DNA of 25,855 nucleotides from a virus. Below the pieces are notes generated by a model. It was not told the DNA's origin and ran no database searches. It saw nothing but the letters and a program-made list of their open reading frames with translations. The stretch covers positions 1 to 25,855 of the IMG/VR virus record IMGVR_UViG_3300027810_000055, one strand, 5' to 3'. The translations under genes were made by a program, and so were the position numbers. Shown piece by piece: positions 6,772 through 15,381 of the stretch. The first letter of the stretch is position 1, and each line of letters starts with the position of its first letter.

Positions 6772-7109
6772 CAAAACAGTACACAGTCATAAATACCAGT
6801 ACGAACGCTGTATTGCGGCATGTAACTTGTCTAGAGAGTGACAAAGAACACAACTGTGCGGTAGGTGAAACTATTGTCGAAGGTATCCTAGAGCCAGAGC
6901 AAGCCACTGACAGTGTAATGGATGTTCTACGTGCCGTAAGAGACGATCTTTTGGCATCTTGTGATTGGACTCAAGTAGCTGACAGTCCTCTCACAGAGTC
7001 CCAGAGAGCAGAATGGGCGACCTATCGGACAGCCCTGCGTGACTTACCTAGCAGTAACTCTTCTACAACATCTATCGAAGATGTGACTTGGCCTTCAGAG
7101 CCTAGCTAA
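6768..7109 (+). CDS. Tail-assembly-chaperone-like protein, 113 aa
   Basis: The C-terminal half contains the signature of the phage tail assembly chaperone family (PF16778-type): AVRDDLLASCDWTQVADSPL, then SQRAEWATYRTALRDLP at about residues 47-89. Such proteins usually follow a tail fibre gene and help it fold or trimerise. The N-terminal half (TVINTSTNAVLRHVTCLESD, GETIVEG) is a small beta domain common in these proteins. The gene starts inside the stop of the long fibre gene (ATGA), so fibre and helper are coupled and the fibre is the likely client. A second, shorter member lies at 23909-24112. Confidence 0.75.
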   Translation: MTKQYTVINTSTNAVLRHVTCLESDKEHNCAVGETIVEGILEPEQATDSVMDVLRAVRDDLLASCDWTQVADSPLTESQRAEWATYRTALRDLPSSNSSTTSIEDVTWPSEPS

Positions 7110-7145
7110 CTTAAAAATCAAACTAAACAACTTTAGAGGTTTCCT

Positions 7146-8099
7146 ATGTGGGGACAAGTAATCGGTGCAGTAGCAGGCGGCTTATTAGGCGCTAATTCAG
7201 CAAGTAAAGACCGTAAGGCGCAGCAGGCTCAATTGGATGCCCAAATGGAAGGATACAACTTTTCCAAGCCTTACATAGAAAGAAGCTATGACAGAGCCGA
7301 AGGTGCTTTAAATAGCTCTCTAGATCAAGGTTCATACCAAGGCCAGACATACGCAGGCCAAAATCCTTACTTCTCCGCAGGAAACCACTACATGGGTGGC
7401 ATGGGCGCTATGGGAGGCCAAGGTGCTTTTGATGTTATGCAGCAAGGCCAAGGTTTTGCCAATAACTACGCTGACCTTTACCAACAAGGTGGCGCAGATC
7501 GTATGCAGCAGGCACAAGACTACGCTATCAATAATAGTGGCGGATTAGTCAATGCCGCTATGCGTGATGACAAGCGTAATCTCCAAGAGAACACACTCAC
7601 AGGCATAAACCAAGGTGCAAGTAGCTCTGGCAACATGAACTCTAGTCGCGCAGGCGTAGCAGAAGCTGTCGCTAATCGTGGCTTTGATGACAGACAGGCA
7701 GATGTCACCGCAGGAATACAGCAAAATCTGATGGATCAATCTCTAGGTCAGCAAAACCAACAGTTTAGAGATCAAATGTCTGCTAACCAAGGTCTACAGC
7801 AAGGCTATGGGCAAGGTATTGACGCTATGGGTCGTATGGGTGACTTTATGACAGGCGCAGGCAACAACTTCATGAATTATGAACAAGGTTATATGAATGA
7901 TCAGCGTAATCGCTACGAAGATCAAAGAGATTTTGGCCTTAACCAGAACATCAAATACCAAGGCGGCATTTTAAACAACGCTATCTATAACTCAGCGCAA
8001 AACCCTACAGGTGTTACCGCTAACAAGGGCGCAGGCTTTATTGGCGGTGCTATGCAAGGTGCAGGTATTGGTGGGGATATAGCAGCGTCTTTTACGTAA
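7146..8099 (+). CDS. Internal virion / DNA-ejection-type protein, 317 aa
   Basis: The N-terminus MWGQVIGAVAGGLLGANSASK is a short glycine-zipper-like hydrophobic helix, followed by long Gln/Gly/Asn/Met-rich stretches (QGGADRMQQAQDYA, GINQGASSSGNMNSSRAG, QQNQQFRDQMSANQG). The C-terminus again has a Gly-rich segment (GFIGGAMQGAGIGGDIA). This composition, and its place as the first of three similar proteins between tail and terminase genes, fits an ejection protein carried inside the capsid and delivered into the cell envelope with the DNA. The GASSSGNMNSSRAGVAEA stretch is a recurring feature of such proteins in podoviruses. No enzymatic motif is seen. The start follows AGAGG. Confidence 0.65.
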   Translation: MWGQVIGAVAGGLLGANSASKDRKAQQAQLDAQMEGYNFSKPYIERSYDRAEGALNSSLDQGSYQGQTYAGQNPYFSAGNHYMGGMGAMGGQGAFDVMQQGQGFANNYADLYQQGGADRMQQAQDYAINNSGGLVNAAMRDDKRNLQENTLTGINQGASSSGNMNSSRAGVAEAVANRGFDDRQADVTAGIQQNLMDQSLGQQNQQFRDQMSANQGLQQGYGQGIDAMGRMGDFMTGAGNNFMNYEQGYMNDQRNRYEDQRDFGLNQNIKYQGGILNNAIYNSAQNPTGVTANKGAGFIGGAMQGAGIGGDIAASFT

Positions 8100-8114
8100 A
8101 AAGGGATAATCAAG

Positions 8115-9599
8115 ATGAACAATAATTTTTTTAATGACCCTAGCAACTACAACGCAAATGGCGACCTAAAAAACCCTATGTTACAGCAAATGGCACAGCA
8201 GTCTATGCAGGCACAGGCACAGCAAAACGCTAATGCTCAAAGTGGTATGGGAATTTTAGGCCAGTATCGGCCACAGGACGGCTACTTGTCTGGTGGACAG
8301 TACGCAGAACAGGCAAAACTAAACGGTAGAGAGGCTCAACTTGATAACAGAGAGCTACGTAATGGAGAAAAGCTAGATAGGCTGAATCCTTTTAGTGAGT
8401 CAGGCTACATGAACGAGAAAGACTACGCAAAAAGATATGCTCCCGATGGGACTCTGCGTTCAACAGGTAACCGACCAGAAGGGGTATTGGATGGGGCAAT
8501 GGACTCTGTACAAGGCGCATTAGATGGCCGACAGATGCCTGCGTTTATGTATGGTGCAAGCGGTGTTGGTGGTAAACCTAATGTTGCCGCACAGTCTCCT
8601 GCCGAAACGCCTAATACACACACTATGCCTGATGGCACTGTCATGGAAGGTGCGACCCACGAAGAGTACCAGAAAAACAATCCAGTAGAGTCCCCAGTTG
8701 TACCAAACCCAGTACTGATCCCAGAAAACGAAGACCCAATGGGTCAAGGCAGTTTTCCTAGAGATATGATCGATGACGAGGGTGTCACCCAGAAAAGCGG
8801 TATGGGAATACTCCAAGAAATTGGCAAATCTATAACAGAGAATGACGGTACTGGTTCAGCCACAAATAATAGCCGATCAAATACAGCTACAGCCCAAGAG
8901 ATAAAAGCCAAAAAAGAAGCTGACGCTAGACGTAATGAAATGCTTATACGTGTCGGTGGGGCTATTGCAGGAGGCGCAAGACAAGGTGGTCTAGCCGCTA
9001 TGTCAGCAGGCGCTCAAGAGTACGGTAATATACAAGACTACAACCGTGATCAAGAGCGTCTTCAGTACGAGAATGACCTTGCCAGAGATCAAGAACTTAG
9101 AAAGCAACAAGCTGCCCAAGCAAAAGTAGATGCAGAACGCTTTGGATCGCCTGCCGATATCTATGCGGCTCAAGAACTCACAGGTAAAATCGACGGTCTT
9201 TTAAGTGACTTGTCTAACAGTGAATACAATGCAGTAGGTGCGTCTAAGAACTGGTTGACCAACAAAATCGGTGGAATGATGGGTACGGATGAAGCATCTA
9301 TACGCCTGCGTCTCCAAGAGTTGGTTGTAGACAAAACTCTGTCTAACACAGCGTTTACTAAAGGTGCAATTTCTGACAAAGAGATGGCTCTATTCCGTTC
9401 CGATATCCCACAATTCTCTGATTCTGAAGAAGTATGGCTCAAATGGCTTAATGACTATCAGGCGGCTACACGTATGTTAGAACATAACCTACGCACAGGC
9501 TATGCCCCCTACAAAGAGCAAAACGCAGGCCGTCAGTACTCTGGTGAGTCTGGGGAAGATTCTGATGATGTCAGTGATCTACTTGGTAAGTATGACTAA
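8115..9599 (+). CDS. Internal virion / DNA-ejection-type protein, 494 aa
   Basis: The N-terminal 60 residues are Gln/Asn/Ala-rich; a polar, Pro- and Gly-containing middle (about 110-240) looks disordered. From about 255 a long helical, charged segment (AQEIKAKKEADARRNEML) leads through a Gly/Ala-rich hairpin (VGGAIAGGARQGGLAAMSAG) into a coiled coil (NRDQERLQYENDLARDQEL). The last third (LRLQELVVDKTLSNTAFTKG, ISDKEMALFRSDIPQFSDSE) is a compact helical domain also found in other phage ejection-type proteins by my recollection. It follows a GGGA ribosome site and lies 17 bp before the 1169-aa gene. A virion-internal role is inferred from composition and context. Confidence 0.65.
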   Translation: MNNNFFNDPSNYNANGDLKNPMLQQMAQQSMQAQAQQNANAQSGMGILGQYRPQDGYLSGGQYAEQAKLNGREAQLDNRELRNGEKLDRLNPFSESGYMNEKDYAKRYAPDGTLRSTGNRPEGVLDGAMDSVQGALDGRQMPAFMYGASGVGGKPNVAAQSPAETPNTHTMPDGTVMEGATHEEYQKNNPVESPVVPNPVLIPENEDPMGQGSFPRDMIDDEGVTQKSGMGILQEIGKSITENDGTGSATNNSRSNTATAQEIKAKKEADARRNEMLIRVGGAIAGGARQGGLAAMSAGAQEYGNIQDYNRDQERLQYENDLARDQELRKQQAAQAKVDAERFGSPADIYAAQELTGKIDGLLSDLSNSEYNAVGASKNWLTNKIGGMMGTDEASIRLRLQELVVDKTLSNTAFTKGAISDKEMALFRSDIPQFSDSEEVWLKWLNDYQAATRMLEHNLRTGYAPYKEQNAGRQYSGESGEDSDDVSDLLGKYD

Positions 9600-9616
9600 A
9601 ATAGTGGAGTCTATAT

Positions 9617-12600
9617 ATGTCTCAGGATTTACAGCGCATTGGAAGGGCATTACGTGCCGCAGATGAAGCAGGCAACACAGAAGACGCTAAAAGACTTGCT
9701 AGGGCATATCGCAATGCACAATCTGTTCCACAGCCACAGCCCCAAGAAACCGACAATGCCTTTGAGTATTCTGTAGACCAAGCACAGAGAATGGGCGGTA
9801 AAGGACTAGAAGCCGTTGGTCGAGCCACTGGTATCCAAGGTGTCGAAGACTACGGTACTGGAGTTGTAGCACAACAAGATAAAGACATAGCCAAAGGTGG
9901 ATACACCCCCGATTACAACAAGTCTCTTAGAGATACCTTTAATGAAGACGGTGTTGGGGCGGCTGTAGGTTGGTTAGGTGAGAAGACAGCAGAGAACTCT
10001 GTGTCTGGTGGTGTTGCTTTAGGCGGTGGACTAGTTAGTGCCGCTGTAGCAACAGTATCTGCCCCTGCTGCTGCTGTAATAGGTCTAGGAACTGTTGTAG
10101 CTAGTGGAACTATGGGCGCAGGCGAGGCCGCTTTTGAACAAGAAGAGAAAGTAGGCGACTACGATGCCGCACTGGCTACAGGCCAAGGTGTCCTAATCGG
10201 TATCCTAGATAAGTTTGGTGCAAGTAAGGTAATCCCTGCATCCAAGTTATTGAAGATGACCCCTAAAGAAATAGCGAAGACCTTAGAAAAGAAAGGCTTT
10301 GCTAATGCCGCTAAAGAGGTACTTCAGAGAACCGCAGTAGAGGGAGTAACAGAAGTTGCTCAAGAAGGTGTCTCTATGGCAGGCGCGGCAAGTCGAGGTG
10401 GCGAGTACACCCAAAAGGAAGTAGAAGACAGATCAATTGATGCCTTTGCACTAGGCTCTACTAATGCAGGCGTAGTACAAACAGTAACAGGTGGCGCAAG
10501 TCTTGTCCGTGGCACTCCTGCTAACCTTAGTGACAGATCAGCGCAGGCTACTTTTGCACAACGCCTTGATGCTTTGGCTAGGGAAGGTAATGCTGACGGC
10601 AAAGAGTTTAATCTTAAGGATTTAGACACAACTTCAGTTACTGGTGTCAGAGCCTTGATGGACTTAGCCCACGCTAATATATCCGCAGACATTACTAACC
10701 TAGAGAGTGACCTGAGTTCTTACCTCAATGTAAACGACAAGTCTCTTACGTCACAGCAAAAGGCAGAGAGAGTAAGAGTCAAAAAGCTGCTCCAACAAGC
10801 AAGAAATAAAACTAAGTCTGTATTAGGCAATAGTGACTTTGAGCTACTAAAATCTATGGTTGGTGGTACTGCCGATGGAAAAAGGCTAATTAACGCAGTA
10901 AAAGAATCTCAGGAGCAGACCAAAGTTTGGAATGCAGGCATGAAAGGCGGTTTGTCTAAGTTCACTGACAACGCTAGTCCTTTGCCGCAGAGTAACAACT
11001 ACAGCGGTCAAGCCGCTTTAACTAATGCTATAAGAGCAGCTACCTTTGGTGGGCTTGCAGGCTCTACAGCAGGCGCGTCGATACCTATGGCTGTAGGAGT
11101 CGTAGCAGGCGGTAGGGTAATTGATGCTGTCACAGGTAGACGCTCTAAAGTACAGCGTTACATCAAACAGAATAAAGCCAAGCAAGGGCTAGGCGCGGTG
11201 TCTGGCTTGGGCGAGAGAGATAAAAACTTAGCGAAAGCCAAAGCCGCCAATACAAAAGCCCAAGCAAAATCTGAAGAAGAAACCCAAGCTAGAAGAGCAA
11301 AGAGATTCTTCCTTTATAACGAGGGTGCGCCCCCAGTAGACAACAGCCCAGAAGATATCTACCAAAGATTCACTGGCATGGATAGAGCAGGACTTGAGGC
11401 TACAGTTGCTGAAGCCCTACAGAACCCTAACCTTGATCCTTCAGTAAGAAAAGATTTAGAGACGCTTATCGAAAGTATCCAGTATGGTGAGAAGGTATCT
11501 GGATTCTCTGTGAACTACATTAACTTACTAGCGAACAACAGTCCTGAAGTAGCCAAGCGCAGAGTTAGACCCATAGAAGACCCACGCGGTCTAGCCACAG
11601 CTATTGCTGTAGGTAGCGCGGCTAATACTCCTAAAGATCGTGGCAGACTAGATAACAACGCTAGAGTAAACAAACTTCAAGAAGTCCTAGCGTCTGATAC
11701 TTCAGTTAATAGTACAGAGCGTGATCTTCTAGAAAAAGCACTGAATAAGATGCTTCTAGATTTAGGCACAAACCCTATAGACGCTATGTTTGCTATAGAG
11801 AAGTCACTGCAAGAGGATGGTGTTCCACAAGACCTGATCAACAAGTACGTTGTTGGCTATAGGCAGATTGTGCAACAACAGCAACAAGCTAGGAAGGGCG
11901 GTGGAGAAACACCTACGCCACCTCCTGCTACACCTACTGCTTCTCCAATAGTGGGCGTGGACGGACAGCCTATACCTAGAGAGCCACGGCCACCTGTAGT
12001 TCAACCAGAGCCGCAACCTCAACCAGAGCCGCAACCTCAACCAGAGCCACCTGTAGCTGAAACACCGACTCCAATGCCACCCCCAATTACCAAGCCTACG
12101 CCCCCTGAAGTAAAAGAGCAGCTTCCTACTGCCGAAAGTATTATCAGAATTTTTGACATAGGAAACAAAGGCTCTGTGTGGGAGAACGGAATTTCTAATG
12201 TTGATGATTTTCTTGCATTGGGTAAAGCACTTAACCTGACTATAGAAATCTCAAAATCACAAGCAGCGTTTGACCGCTACAGAAAATCTGTTGGCTACTA
12301 CGGTGTCAACGGTAAGAGTCTTATGGGGTTTAACGCACAGCCCAATGATGTTAGCAAACGCGCTTTGATTGGGGTCAAGAACACAAAAAACCAGACTGAT
12401 TTAGAAGTGTTGATTTTTTTAGCTCATGAAATTTCCCACACTATTGAGGGGACAAGTAATGCCTATGGTTTTATTAAAAAACCCCAGTGGATGAAGAAAC
12501 TTTCTGCACACCCAGATAGTAACGTCAGAAAACCTATTCTCGAAGGTAGCTTTAGAGATGTTTTAAATGATGTTATTAAGGATGCTCAATCTAAGGGCGC

Positions 12601-13126
12601 TACTGAGCAACAAAAAGAAATACTAAAAGAGATTAATTACATCCAGAACCAACTTCTAGTATCTTTTGCCGGTAACCCTGCCGTGGGAAGTGACTACGTA
12701 AGGTCTTCTTCTTATCAGAGAAGTTTCTTTGCCAAAATATTAAAAAACACTGGTAATGACTTGAGTAAAAGCGTCCTTACACCAGAGCAAAGAGTTGCGA
12801 TGAGCAATTATAAAAACGGCATAAGCCAAAGAGGGAAGAAGCATCTTAGCTACGTCACCGATGCCGCAGAAGTAGCTGTAGACCCAATATGGGTGTATTT
12901 GGCGAACCCCAAGCTAATGAAAGAAGTAGCGCCTGAAACTTCTAGATTAATACAGCAGTATTTCCAAACCCAAAAAAAGGCATTCCCTGTCAGCTTCCAT
13001 GCTAACCCAATGGCAACAATCCTTGCGATTGTAGTCGCAGGAATGGCGGCAAAGGAGCGAGAAGAGGAGGAGAAACAACAACCTCCCCAAGGACTCCCCC
13101 CAGGTCAAGGGATTCTATCTGTTTAA
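9617..13126 (+). CDS. Large ejection-type virion protein with C-terminal zincin-like domain, 1169 aa
   Basis: The largest protein of the window. Residues 1-35 are a charged helical pair (IGRALRAADEAGNTEDAKRLA) seen in many phage internal proteins. Two Gly/Ala hydrophobic segments (about 129-168 and 479-499) could insert in membrane during ejection. Residues about 764-835 are a Pro/Glu/Gln-rich linker with tandem PEPQPQ repeats. The C-terminal domain contains HEISH (937-941), the zinc-binding HExxH of zincin metallopeptidases, in a suitable hydrophobic helix (VLIFLAHEISHTI). A later helix with AAEVAVDPIWVYL (E1085) may give the third ligand. A final hydrophobic helix lies near 1130-1146. Likely roles are channel formation for DNA entry plus cleavage of a virion or host protein. 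The ejection role is contextual; the motif is direct. Confidence 0.75.
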   Translation: MSQDLQRIGRALRAADEAGNTEDAKRLARAYRNAQSVPQPQPQETDNAFEYSVDQAQRMGGKGLEAVGRATGIQGVEDYGTGVVAQQDKDIAKGGYTPDYNKSLRDTFNEDGVGAAVGWLGEKTAENSVSGGVALGGGLVSAAVATVSAPAAAVIGLGTVVASGTMGAGEAAFEQEEKVGDYDAALATGQGVLIGILDKFGASKVIPASKLLKMTPKEIAKTLEKKGFANAAKEVLQRTAVEGVTEVAQEGVSMAGAASRGGEYTQKEVEDRSIDAFALGSTNAGVVQTVTGGASLVRGTPANLSDRSAQATFAQRLDALAREGNADGKEFNLKDLDTTSVTGVRALMDLAHANISADITNLESDLSSYLNVNDKSLTSQQKAERVRVKKLLQQARNKTKSVLGNSDFELLKSMVGGTADGKRLINAVKESQEQTKVWNAGMKGGLSKFTDNASPLPQSNNYSGQAALTNAIRAATFGGLAGSTAGASIPMAVGVVAGGRVIDAVTGRRSKVQRYIKQNKAKQGLGAVSGLGERDKNLAKAKAANTKAQAKSEEETQARRAKRFFLYNEGAPPVDNSPEDIYQRFTGMDRAGLEATVAEALQNPNLDPSVRKDLETLIESIQYGEKVSGFSVNYINLLANNSPEVAKRRVRPIEDPRGLATAIAVGSAANTPKDRGRLDNNARVNKLQEVLASDTSVNSTERDLLEKALNKMLLDLGTNPIDAMFAIEKSLQEDGVPQDLINKYVVGYRQIVQQQQQARKGGGETPTPPPATPTASPIVGVDGQPIPREPRPPVVQPEPQPQPEPQPQPEPPVAETPTPMPPPITKPTPPEVKEQLPTAESIIRIFDIGNKGSVWENGISNVDDFLALGKALNLTIEISKSQAAFDRYRKSVGYYGVNGKSLMGFNAQPNDVSKRALIGVKNTKNQTDLEVLIFLAHEISHTIEGTSNAYGFIKKPQWMKKLSAHPDSNVRKPILEGSFRDVLNDVIKDAQSKGATEQQKEILKEINYIQNQLLVSFAGNPAVGSDYVRSSSYQRSFFAKILKNTGNDLSKSVLTPEQRVAMSNYKNGISQRGKKHLSYVTDAAEVAVDPIWVYLANPKLMKEVAPETSRLIQQYFQTQKKAFPVSFHANPMATILAIVVAGMAAKEREEEEKQQPPQGLPPGQGILSV
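12005..12046 (+). repeat. 18-bp coding tandem repeat in Pro-rich linker
   Basis: CCAGAGCCGCAACCTCAA repeats in tandem twice, followed by a third partial copy, encoding PEPQPQ units in the linker before the zincin-like domain of the large ejection-type protein. Slippage here would lengthen or shorten the linker in frame. Confidence 0.8.
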
Positions 13127-13145
13127 CCCACATAAGGAGAGTTAT

Positions 13146-13517
13146 GTGATGAATACCAAAGTAATGGACTTAGTGCCATACCTGACAGCAATACAAGAAG
13201 TAACAACTAGTAAACTTCTGTCCCCCTCACAGCGCATTGATGTATTTAAAGAGATGCTCTATGAGTTGCCTCCTGAACTGTACTGCAATTCAAGTGGAGT
13301 CACGCGGAAGTTAGTTCAGTCAATACTTGAGGATCACATAGATGACGGAAAGAAAGAAGAGGGCAAAGGCAGAACCCAAACCCCTGAAAAACCCAAACAT
13401 GGCAAGAAAAGACAGCTACTTCAAGACTCTGATGTCAACACCGGAGGGAAGAGCGAAAAGAAAGGAGTGGTCAACAAAGCCACGCAAAAACGCAGGAAGA
13501 CCGAAGGGAGTACCTGA
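13146..13517 (+). CDS. Hypothetical protein overlapping the small terminase, 123 aa
   Basis: The frame opens at GTG 13146, with ATG as the second codon at 13149, behind a strong AAGGAGA; the ATG is equally likely as the start. Residues 1-65 (LVPYLTAIQEVTTSKLLSPS, FKEMLYELPPELYCNSSG) look like a compact helical domain. The rest is Lys-rich and disordered, and overlaps the next gene by 176 bp in another frame. The overlap means the basic tail may be a by-product of the other frame or a real overprinted tail. Its position just before the terminase suggests a packaging-related or regulatory role, but I do not recognise it. Confidence 0.65.
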   Translation: MMNTKVMDLVPYLTAIQEVTTSKLLSPSQRIDVFKEMLYELPPELYCNSSGVTRKLVQSILEDHIDDGKKEEGKGRTQTPEKPKHGKKRQLLQDSDVNTGGKSEKKGVVNKATQKRRKTEGST

Positions 13518-13851
13518 CGGCTATCGTAAAGAAACGATTGAACCCTTGCGAGAACAAGCCAAAAAAGACGCAGAAAAGGTAGTCAAAATTATGAGCAAAG
13601 AATACAACATTGAAGATGAGTACCAAAAAGAAGCCCTAACTACGGCTGTCGAAGTCATGCGCCTTGTAGGTGAAACCAGAGAGCGACTAGCAGCGGCTCG
13701 TCTAGTACTGGACTTCACCAAGTCAAAGCCAGTAAGTAAGTCTGATGTCTCTATTTCTAGAGCAGAAGATTTCCTTGCTTCACTATTGCAAGAGGATGAG
13801 CAACCCGATGCACAAGAAACTAGCACAGATACGCAAGAGGCTGCTGACTGA
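13342..13851 (+). CDS. Terminase small subunit candidate, 169 aa
   Basis: This basic protein is directly upstream of, and overlaps, the large terminase, the usual place for the small subunit that recognises phage DNA and regulates the motor. The N-terminal 50 residues are Lys/Arg-rich with NAGRPKGVPDGYRKETIEPL; an AGRPKG-type basic element (about 50-56) is frequent near the N-terminus of small terminases and may touch DNA. Two helical segments follow (EQAKKDAEKVVKIMSKEY and TTAVEVMRLVGETRERLAAA), suited to oligomerisation, then an acidic C-terminal tail that could contact the large subunit. The ATG has GAGG about nine bases upstream. Small terminases diverge strongly, so the call rests on position, size and these features. 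Confidence 0.7.
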   Translation: MTERKKRAKAEPKPLKNPNMARKDSYFKTLMSTPEGRAKRKEWSTKPRKNAGRPKGVPDGYRKETIEPLREQAKKDAEKVVKIMSKEYNIEDEYQKEALTTAVEVMRLVGETRERLAAARLVLDFTKSKPVSKSDVSISRAEDFLASLLQEDEQPDAQETSTDTQEAAD

Positions 13852-15379
13852 TTTCAGCTTTTACTCTAATGCCGCACTAAAGATACGGACAAAAGCAGGC
13901 AAGATATCCCCTCTAAAGTTAAATTCAGCACAGCAAATTCTAGACACAGCAGTAAAAAACCAGATAGCCACCGAAGGTAAAGTCAGAGTCATTATTCTCA
14001 AGGCAAGACAGCAAGGTTTGTCCACCTACACTGGCGGCTACCTGTATTACTCTGTGAGCCAGAAGCAAGCCTGTAAGGCAATGGTAATCACACACCATGC
14101 TGACTCTACTCGCGCTCTGTTTGATATGACTAAGAGATTCCATGAGCATTGCCCTGATATCTTAAAACCACACACTAAATATAGCTCTAGAAGGGAGATG
14201 AACTTTGATGTCCTTGATAGCAGTTATGTGGTTGCGACAGCAGGCGGTGATTCTATCGGACGAGGCGAAACGCTCACTCATGTACATGCTTCAGAGTTGG
14301 CCTTTTGGCAGAAAAGCACTGCATTGGATAATTGGAATGGTCTTACTCAGGCCGTACCTAATCATTCTGGCACTGCGATTTTCGTGGAGTCTACCGCTAA
14401 TGGTGCTACAGGTATTTTTGCTGATCTTTGGCGCGGTGCTGTCGATGGTAGTAACGGCTATGTTCCTGTGTTTATACCTTGGTTTACTGATATTGAGTAT
14501 CGTGAAACAGTCCCTGAGAACTTTGAGAGGACTCCTGACGAAGAAGACTTAGTTGACCTCTATGATCTAGATGATGGGCAGCTAATGTTCAGGCGCAGGA
14601 AGATTGCCCAGAACGGCCTTGACCTCTTTAGACAAGAGTACCCTAGTGAGCCAGATGAAGCCTTTTTGACTACTGGACGGCCTGTATTTAACCCTGATCA
14701 AATTGTGAAGTCCTTAGATAAAACTATAGACCTAAAAGAGCGACTAGCTCTGGAAGGTGGAGAGTGGGCTAACAATGCGCGTGGTGAATTAAGTACTTAC
14801 CGTAAACACGTAGAGGGCGAACAGTACGTTATCGGTGCTGATGTCGCTATGGGCGTTAGAGGCGGTGACTATTCTGTAGCACAGGTCTTGGACTCCAAGA
14901 AACGACAAGTAGCCACTTGGCGAGGCCATGTACACCCTGATTATTATGCAGAGATACTGCATGCCTTGGGTGAGTACTACAACGAAGCCTTTATCTGTGT
15001 AGAGAACAACTCTCACGGCATCCTGACCTGTACTAGGTTAGGTAAGGATATGGCTTACCCTAACTTCTACACTGAAACTCAGATGGATAAGCTCACAGAC
15101 CGTGAGACAACAAAGCTAGGTTTCACAACAACTTCTAAAACAAAACCCTTGATTATCGACCAACTCAGAGCCGCCATGCGCGAGGAGACGTTGGAGCTTA
15201 ATTGTAAGGTCACGCTCCGCGAAATGCTTACCTATATTGTCACTGAAAGTGGCGCAATGCAGGCAGAAGCAGGGTGTTATGACGATTGTGTCATGGCATT
15301 AGCGTTAGCGAATCATGTACACACTGGTGCTTGGACTCCAGTTGAATCCACAGACTCATTCTATATTGAGATGGTTTAA
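13808..15379 (+). CDS. terL: Terminase large subunit (packaging ATPase and nuclease), 523 aa
   Basis: The motor that pumps DNA into the procapsid and cuts it. The N-terminal ATPase has a Walker A variant KARQQGLST (residues 65-73) and a Walker B region with acidic Glu163 (THVHASELAFW). The C-terminal RNase H-like nuclease has Asp345 (GADVAMG), Glu399 (VENNSHG) and the pair Asp492-Asp493 (CYDDC), a suitable acidic set. The frame is open from 13745, but I choose ATG 13808: AGAGG lies about 12 bases upstream, and MHKKLAQIRKRL leads straight into the family-like FYSNAALKIRTKAGK. ATG 13796 is an alternative. It overlaps the small subunit by 44 bp and ends two bases before the portal gene. Confidence 0.92.
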   Translation: MHKKLAQIRKRLLTDFSFYSNAALKIRTKAGKISPLKLNSAQQILDTAVKNQIATEGKVRVIILKARQQGLSTYTGGYLYYSVSQKQACKAMVITHHADSTRALFDMTKRFHEHCPDILKPHTKYSSRREMNFDVLDSSYVVATAGGDSIGRGETLTHVHASELAFWQKSTALDNWNGLTQAVPNHSGTAIFVESTANGATGIFADLWRGAVDGSNGYVPVFIPWFTDIEYRETVPENFERTPDEEDLVDLYDLDDGQLMFRRRKIAQNGLDLFRQEYPSEPDEAFLTTGRPVFNPDQIVKSLDKTIDLKERLALEGGEWANNARGELSTYRKHVEGEQYVIGADVAMGVRGGDYSVAQVLDSKKRQVATWRGHVHPDYYAEILHALGEYYNEAFICVENNSHGILTCTRLGKDMAYPNFYTETQMDKLTDRETTKLGFTTTSKTKPLIIDQLRAAMREETLELNCKVTLREMLTYIVTESGAMQAEAGCYDDCVMALALANHVHTGAWTPVESTDSFYIEMV

Positions 15380-15381
15380 TT

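Noticed and set aside
12005-12046. Tandem repeats considered as a CRISPR-like or regulatory repeat
   Set aside because: They are in-frame PEPQPQ codons of the Pro-rich linker, without spacers.
13745-13807. Upstream extension of the large terminase to the first ATG at 13745
   Set aside because: The extra 21 residues lie wholly within the small-subunit gene, have no ribosome site at 13745, and precede the family-like N-terminus.
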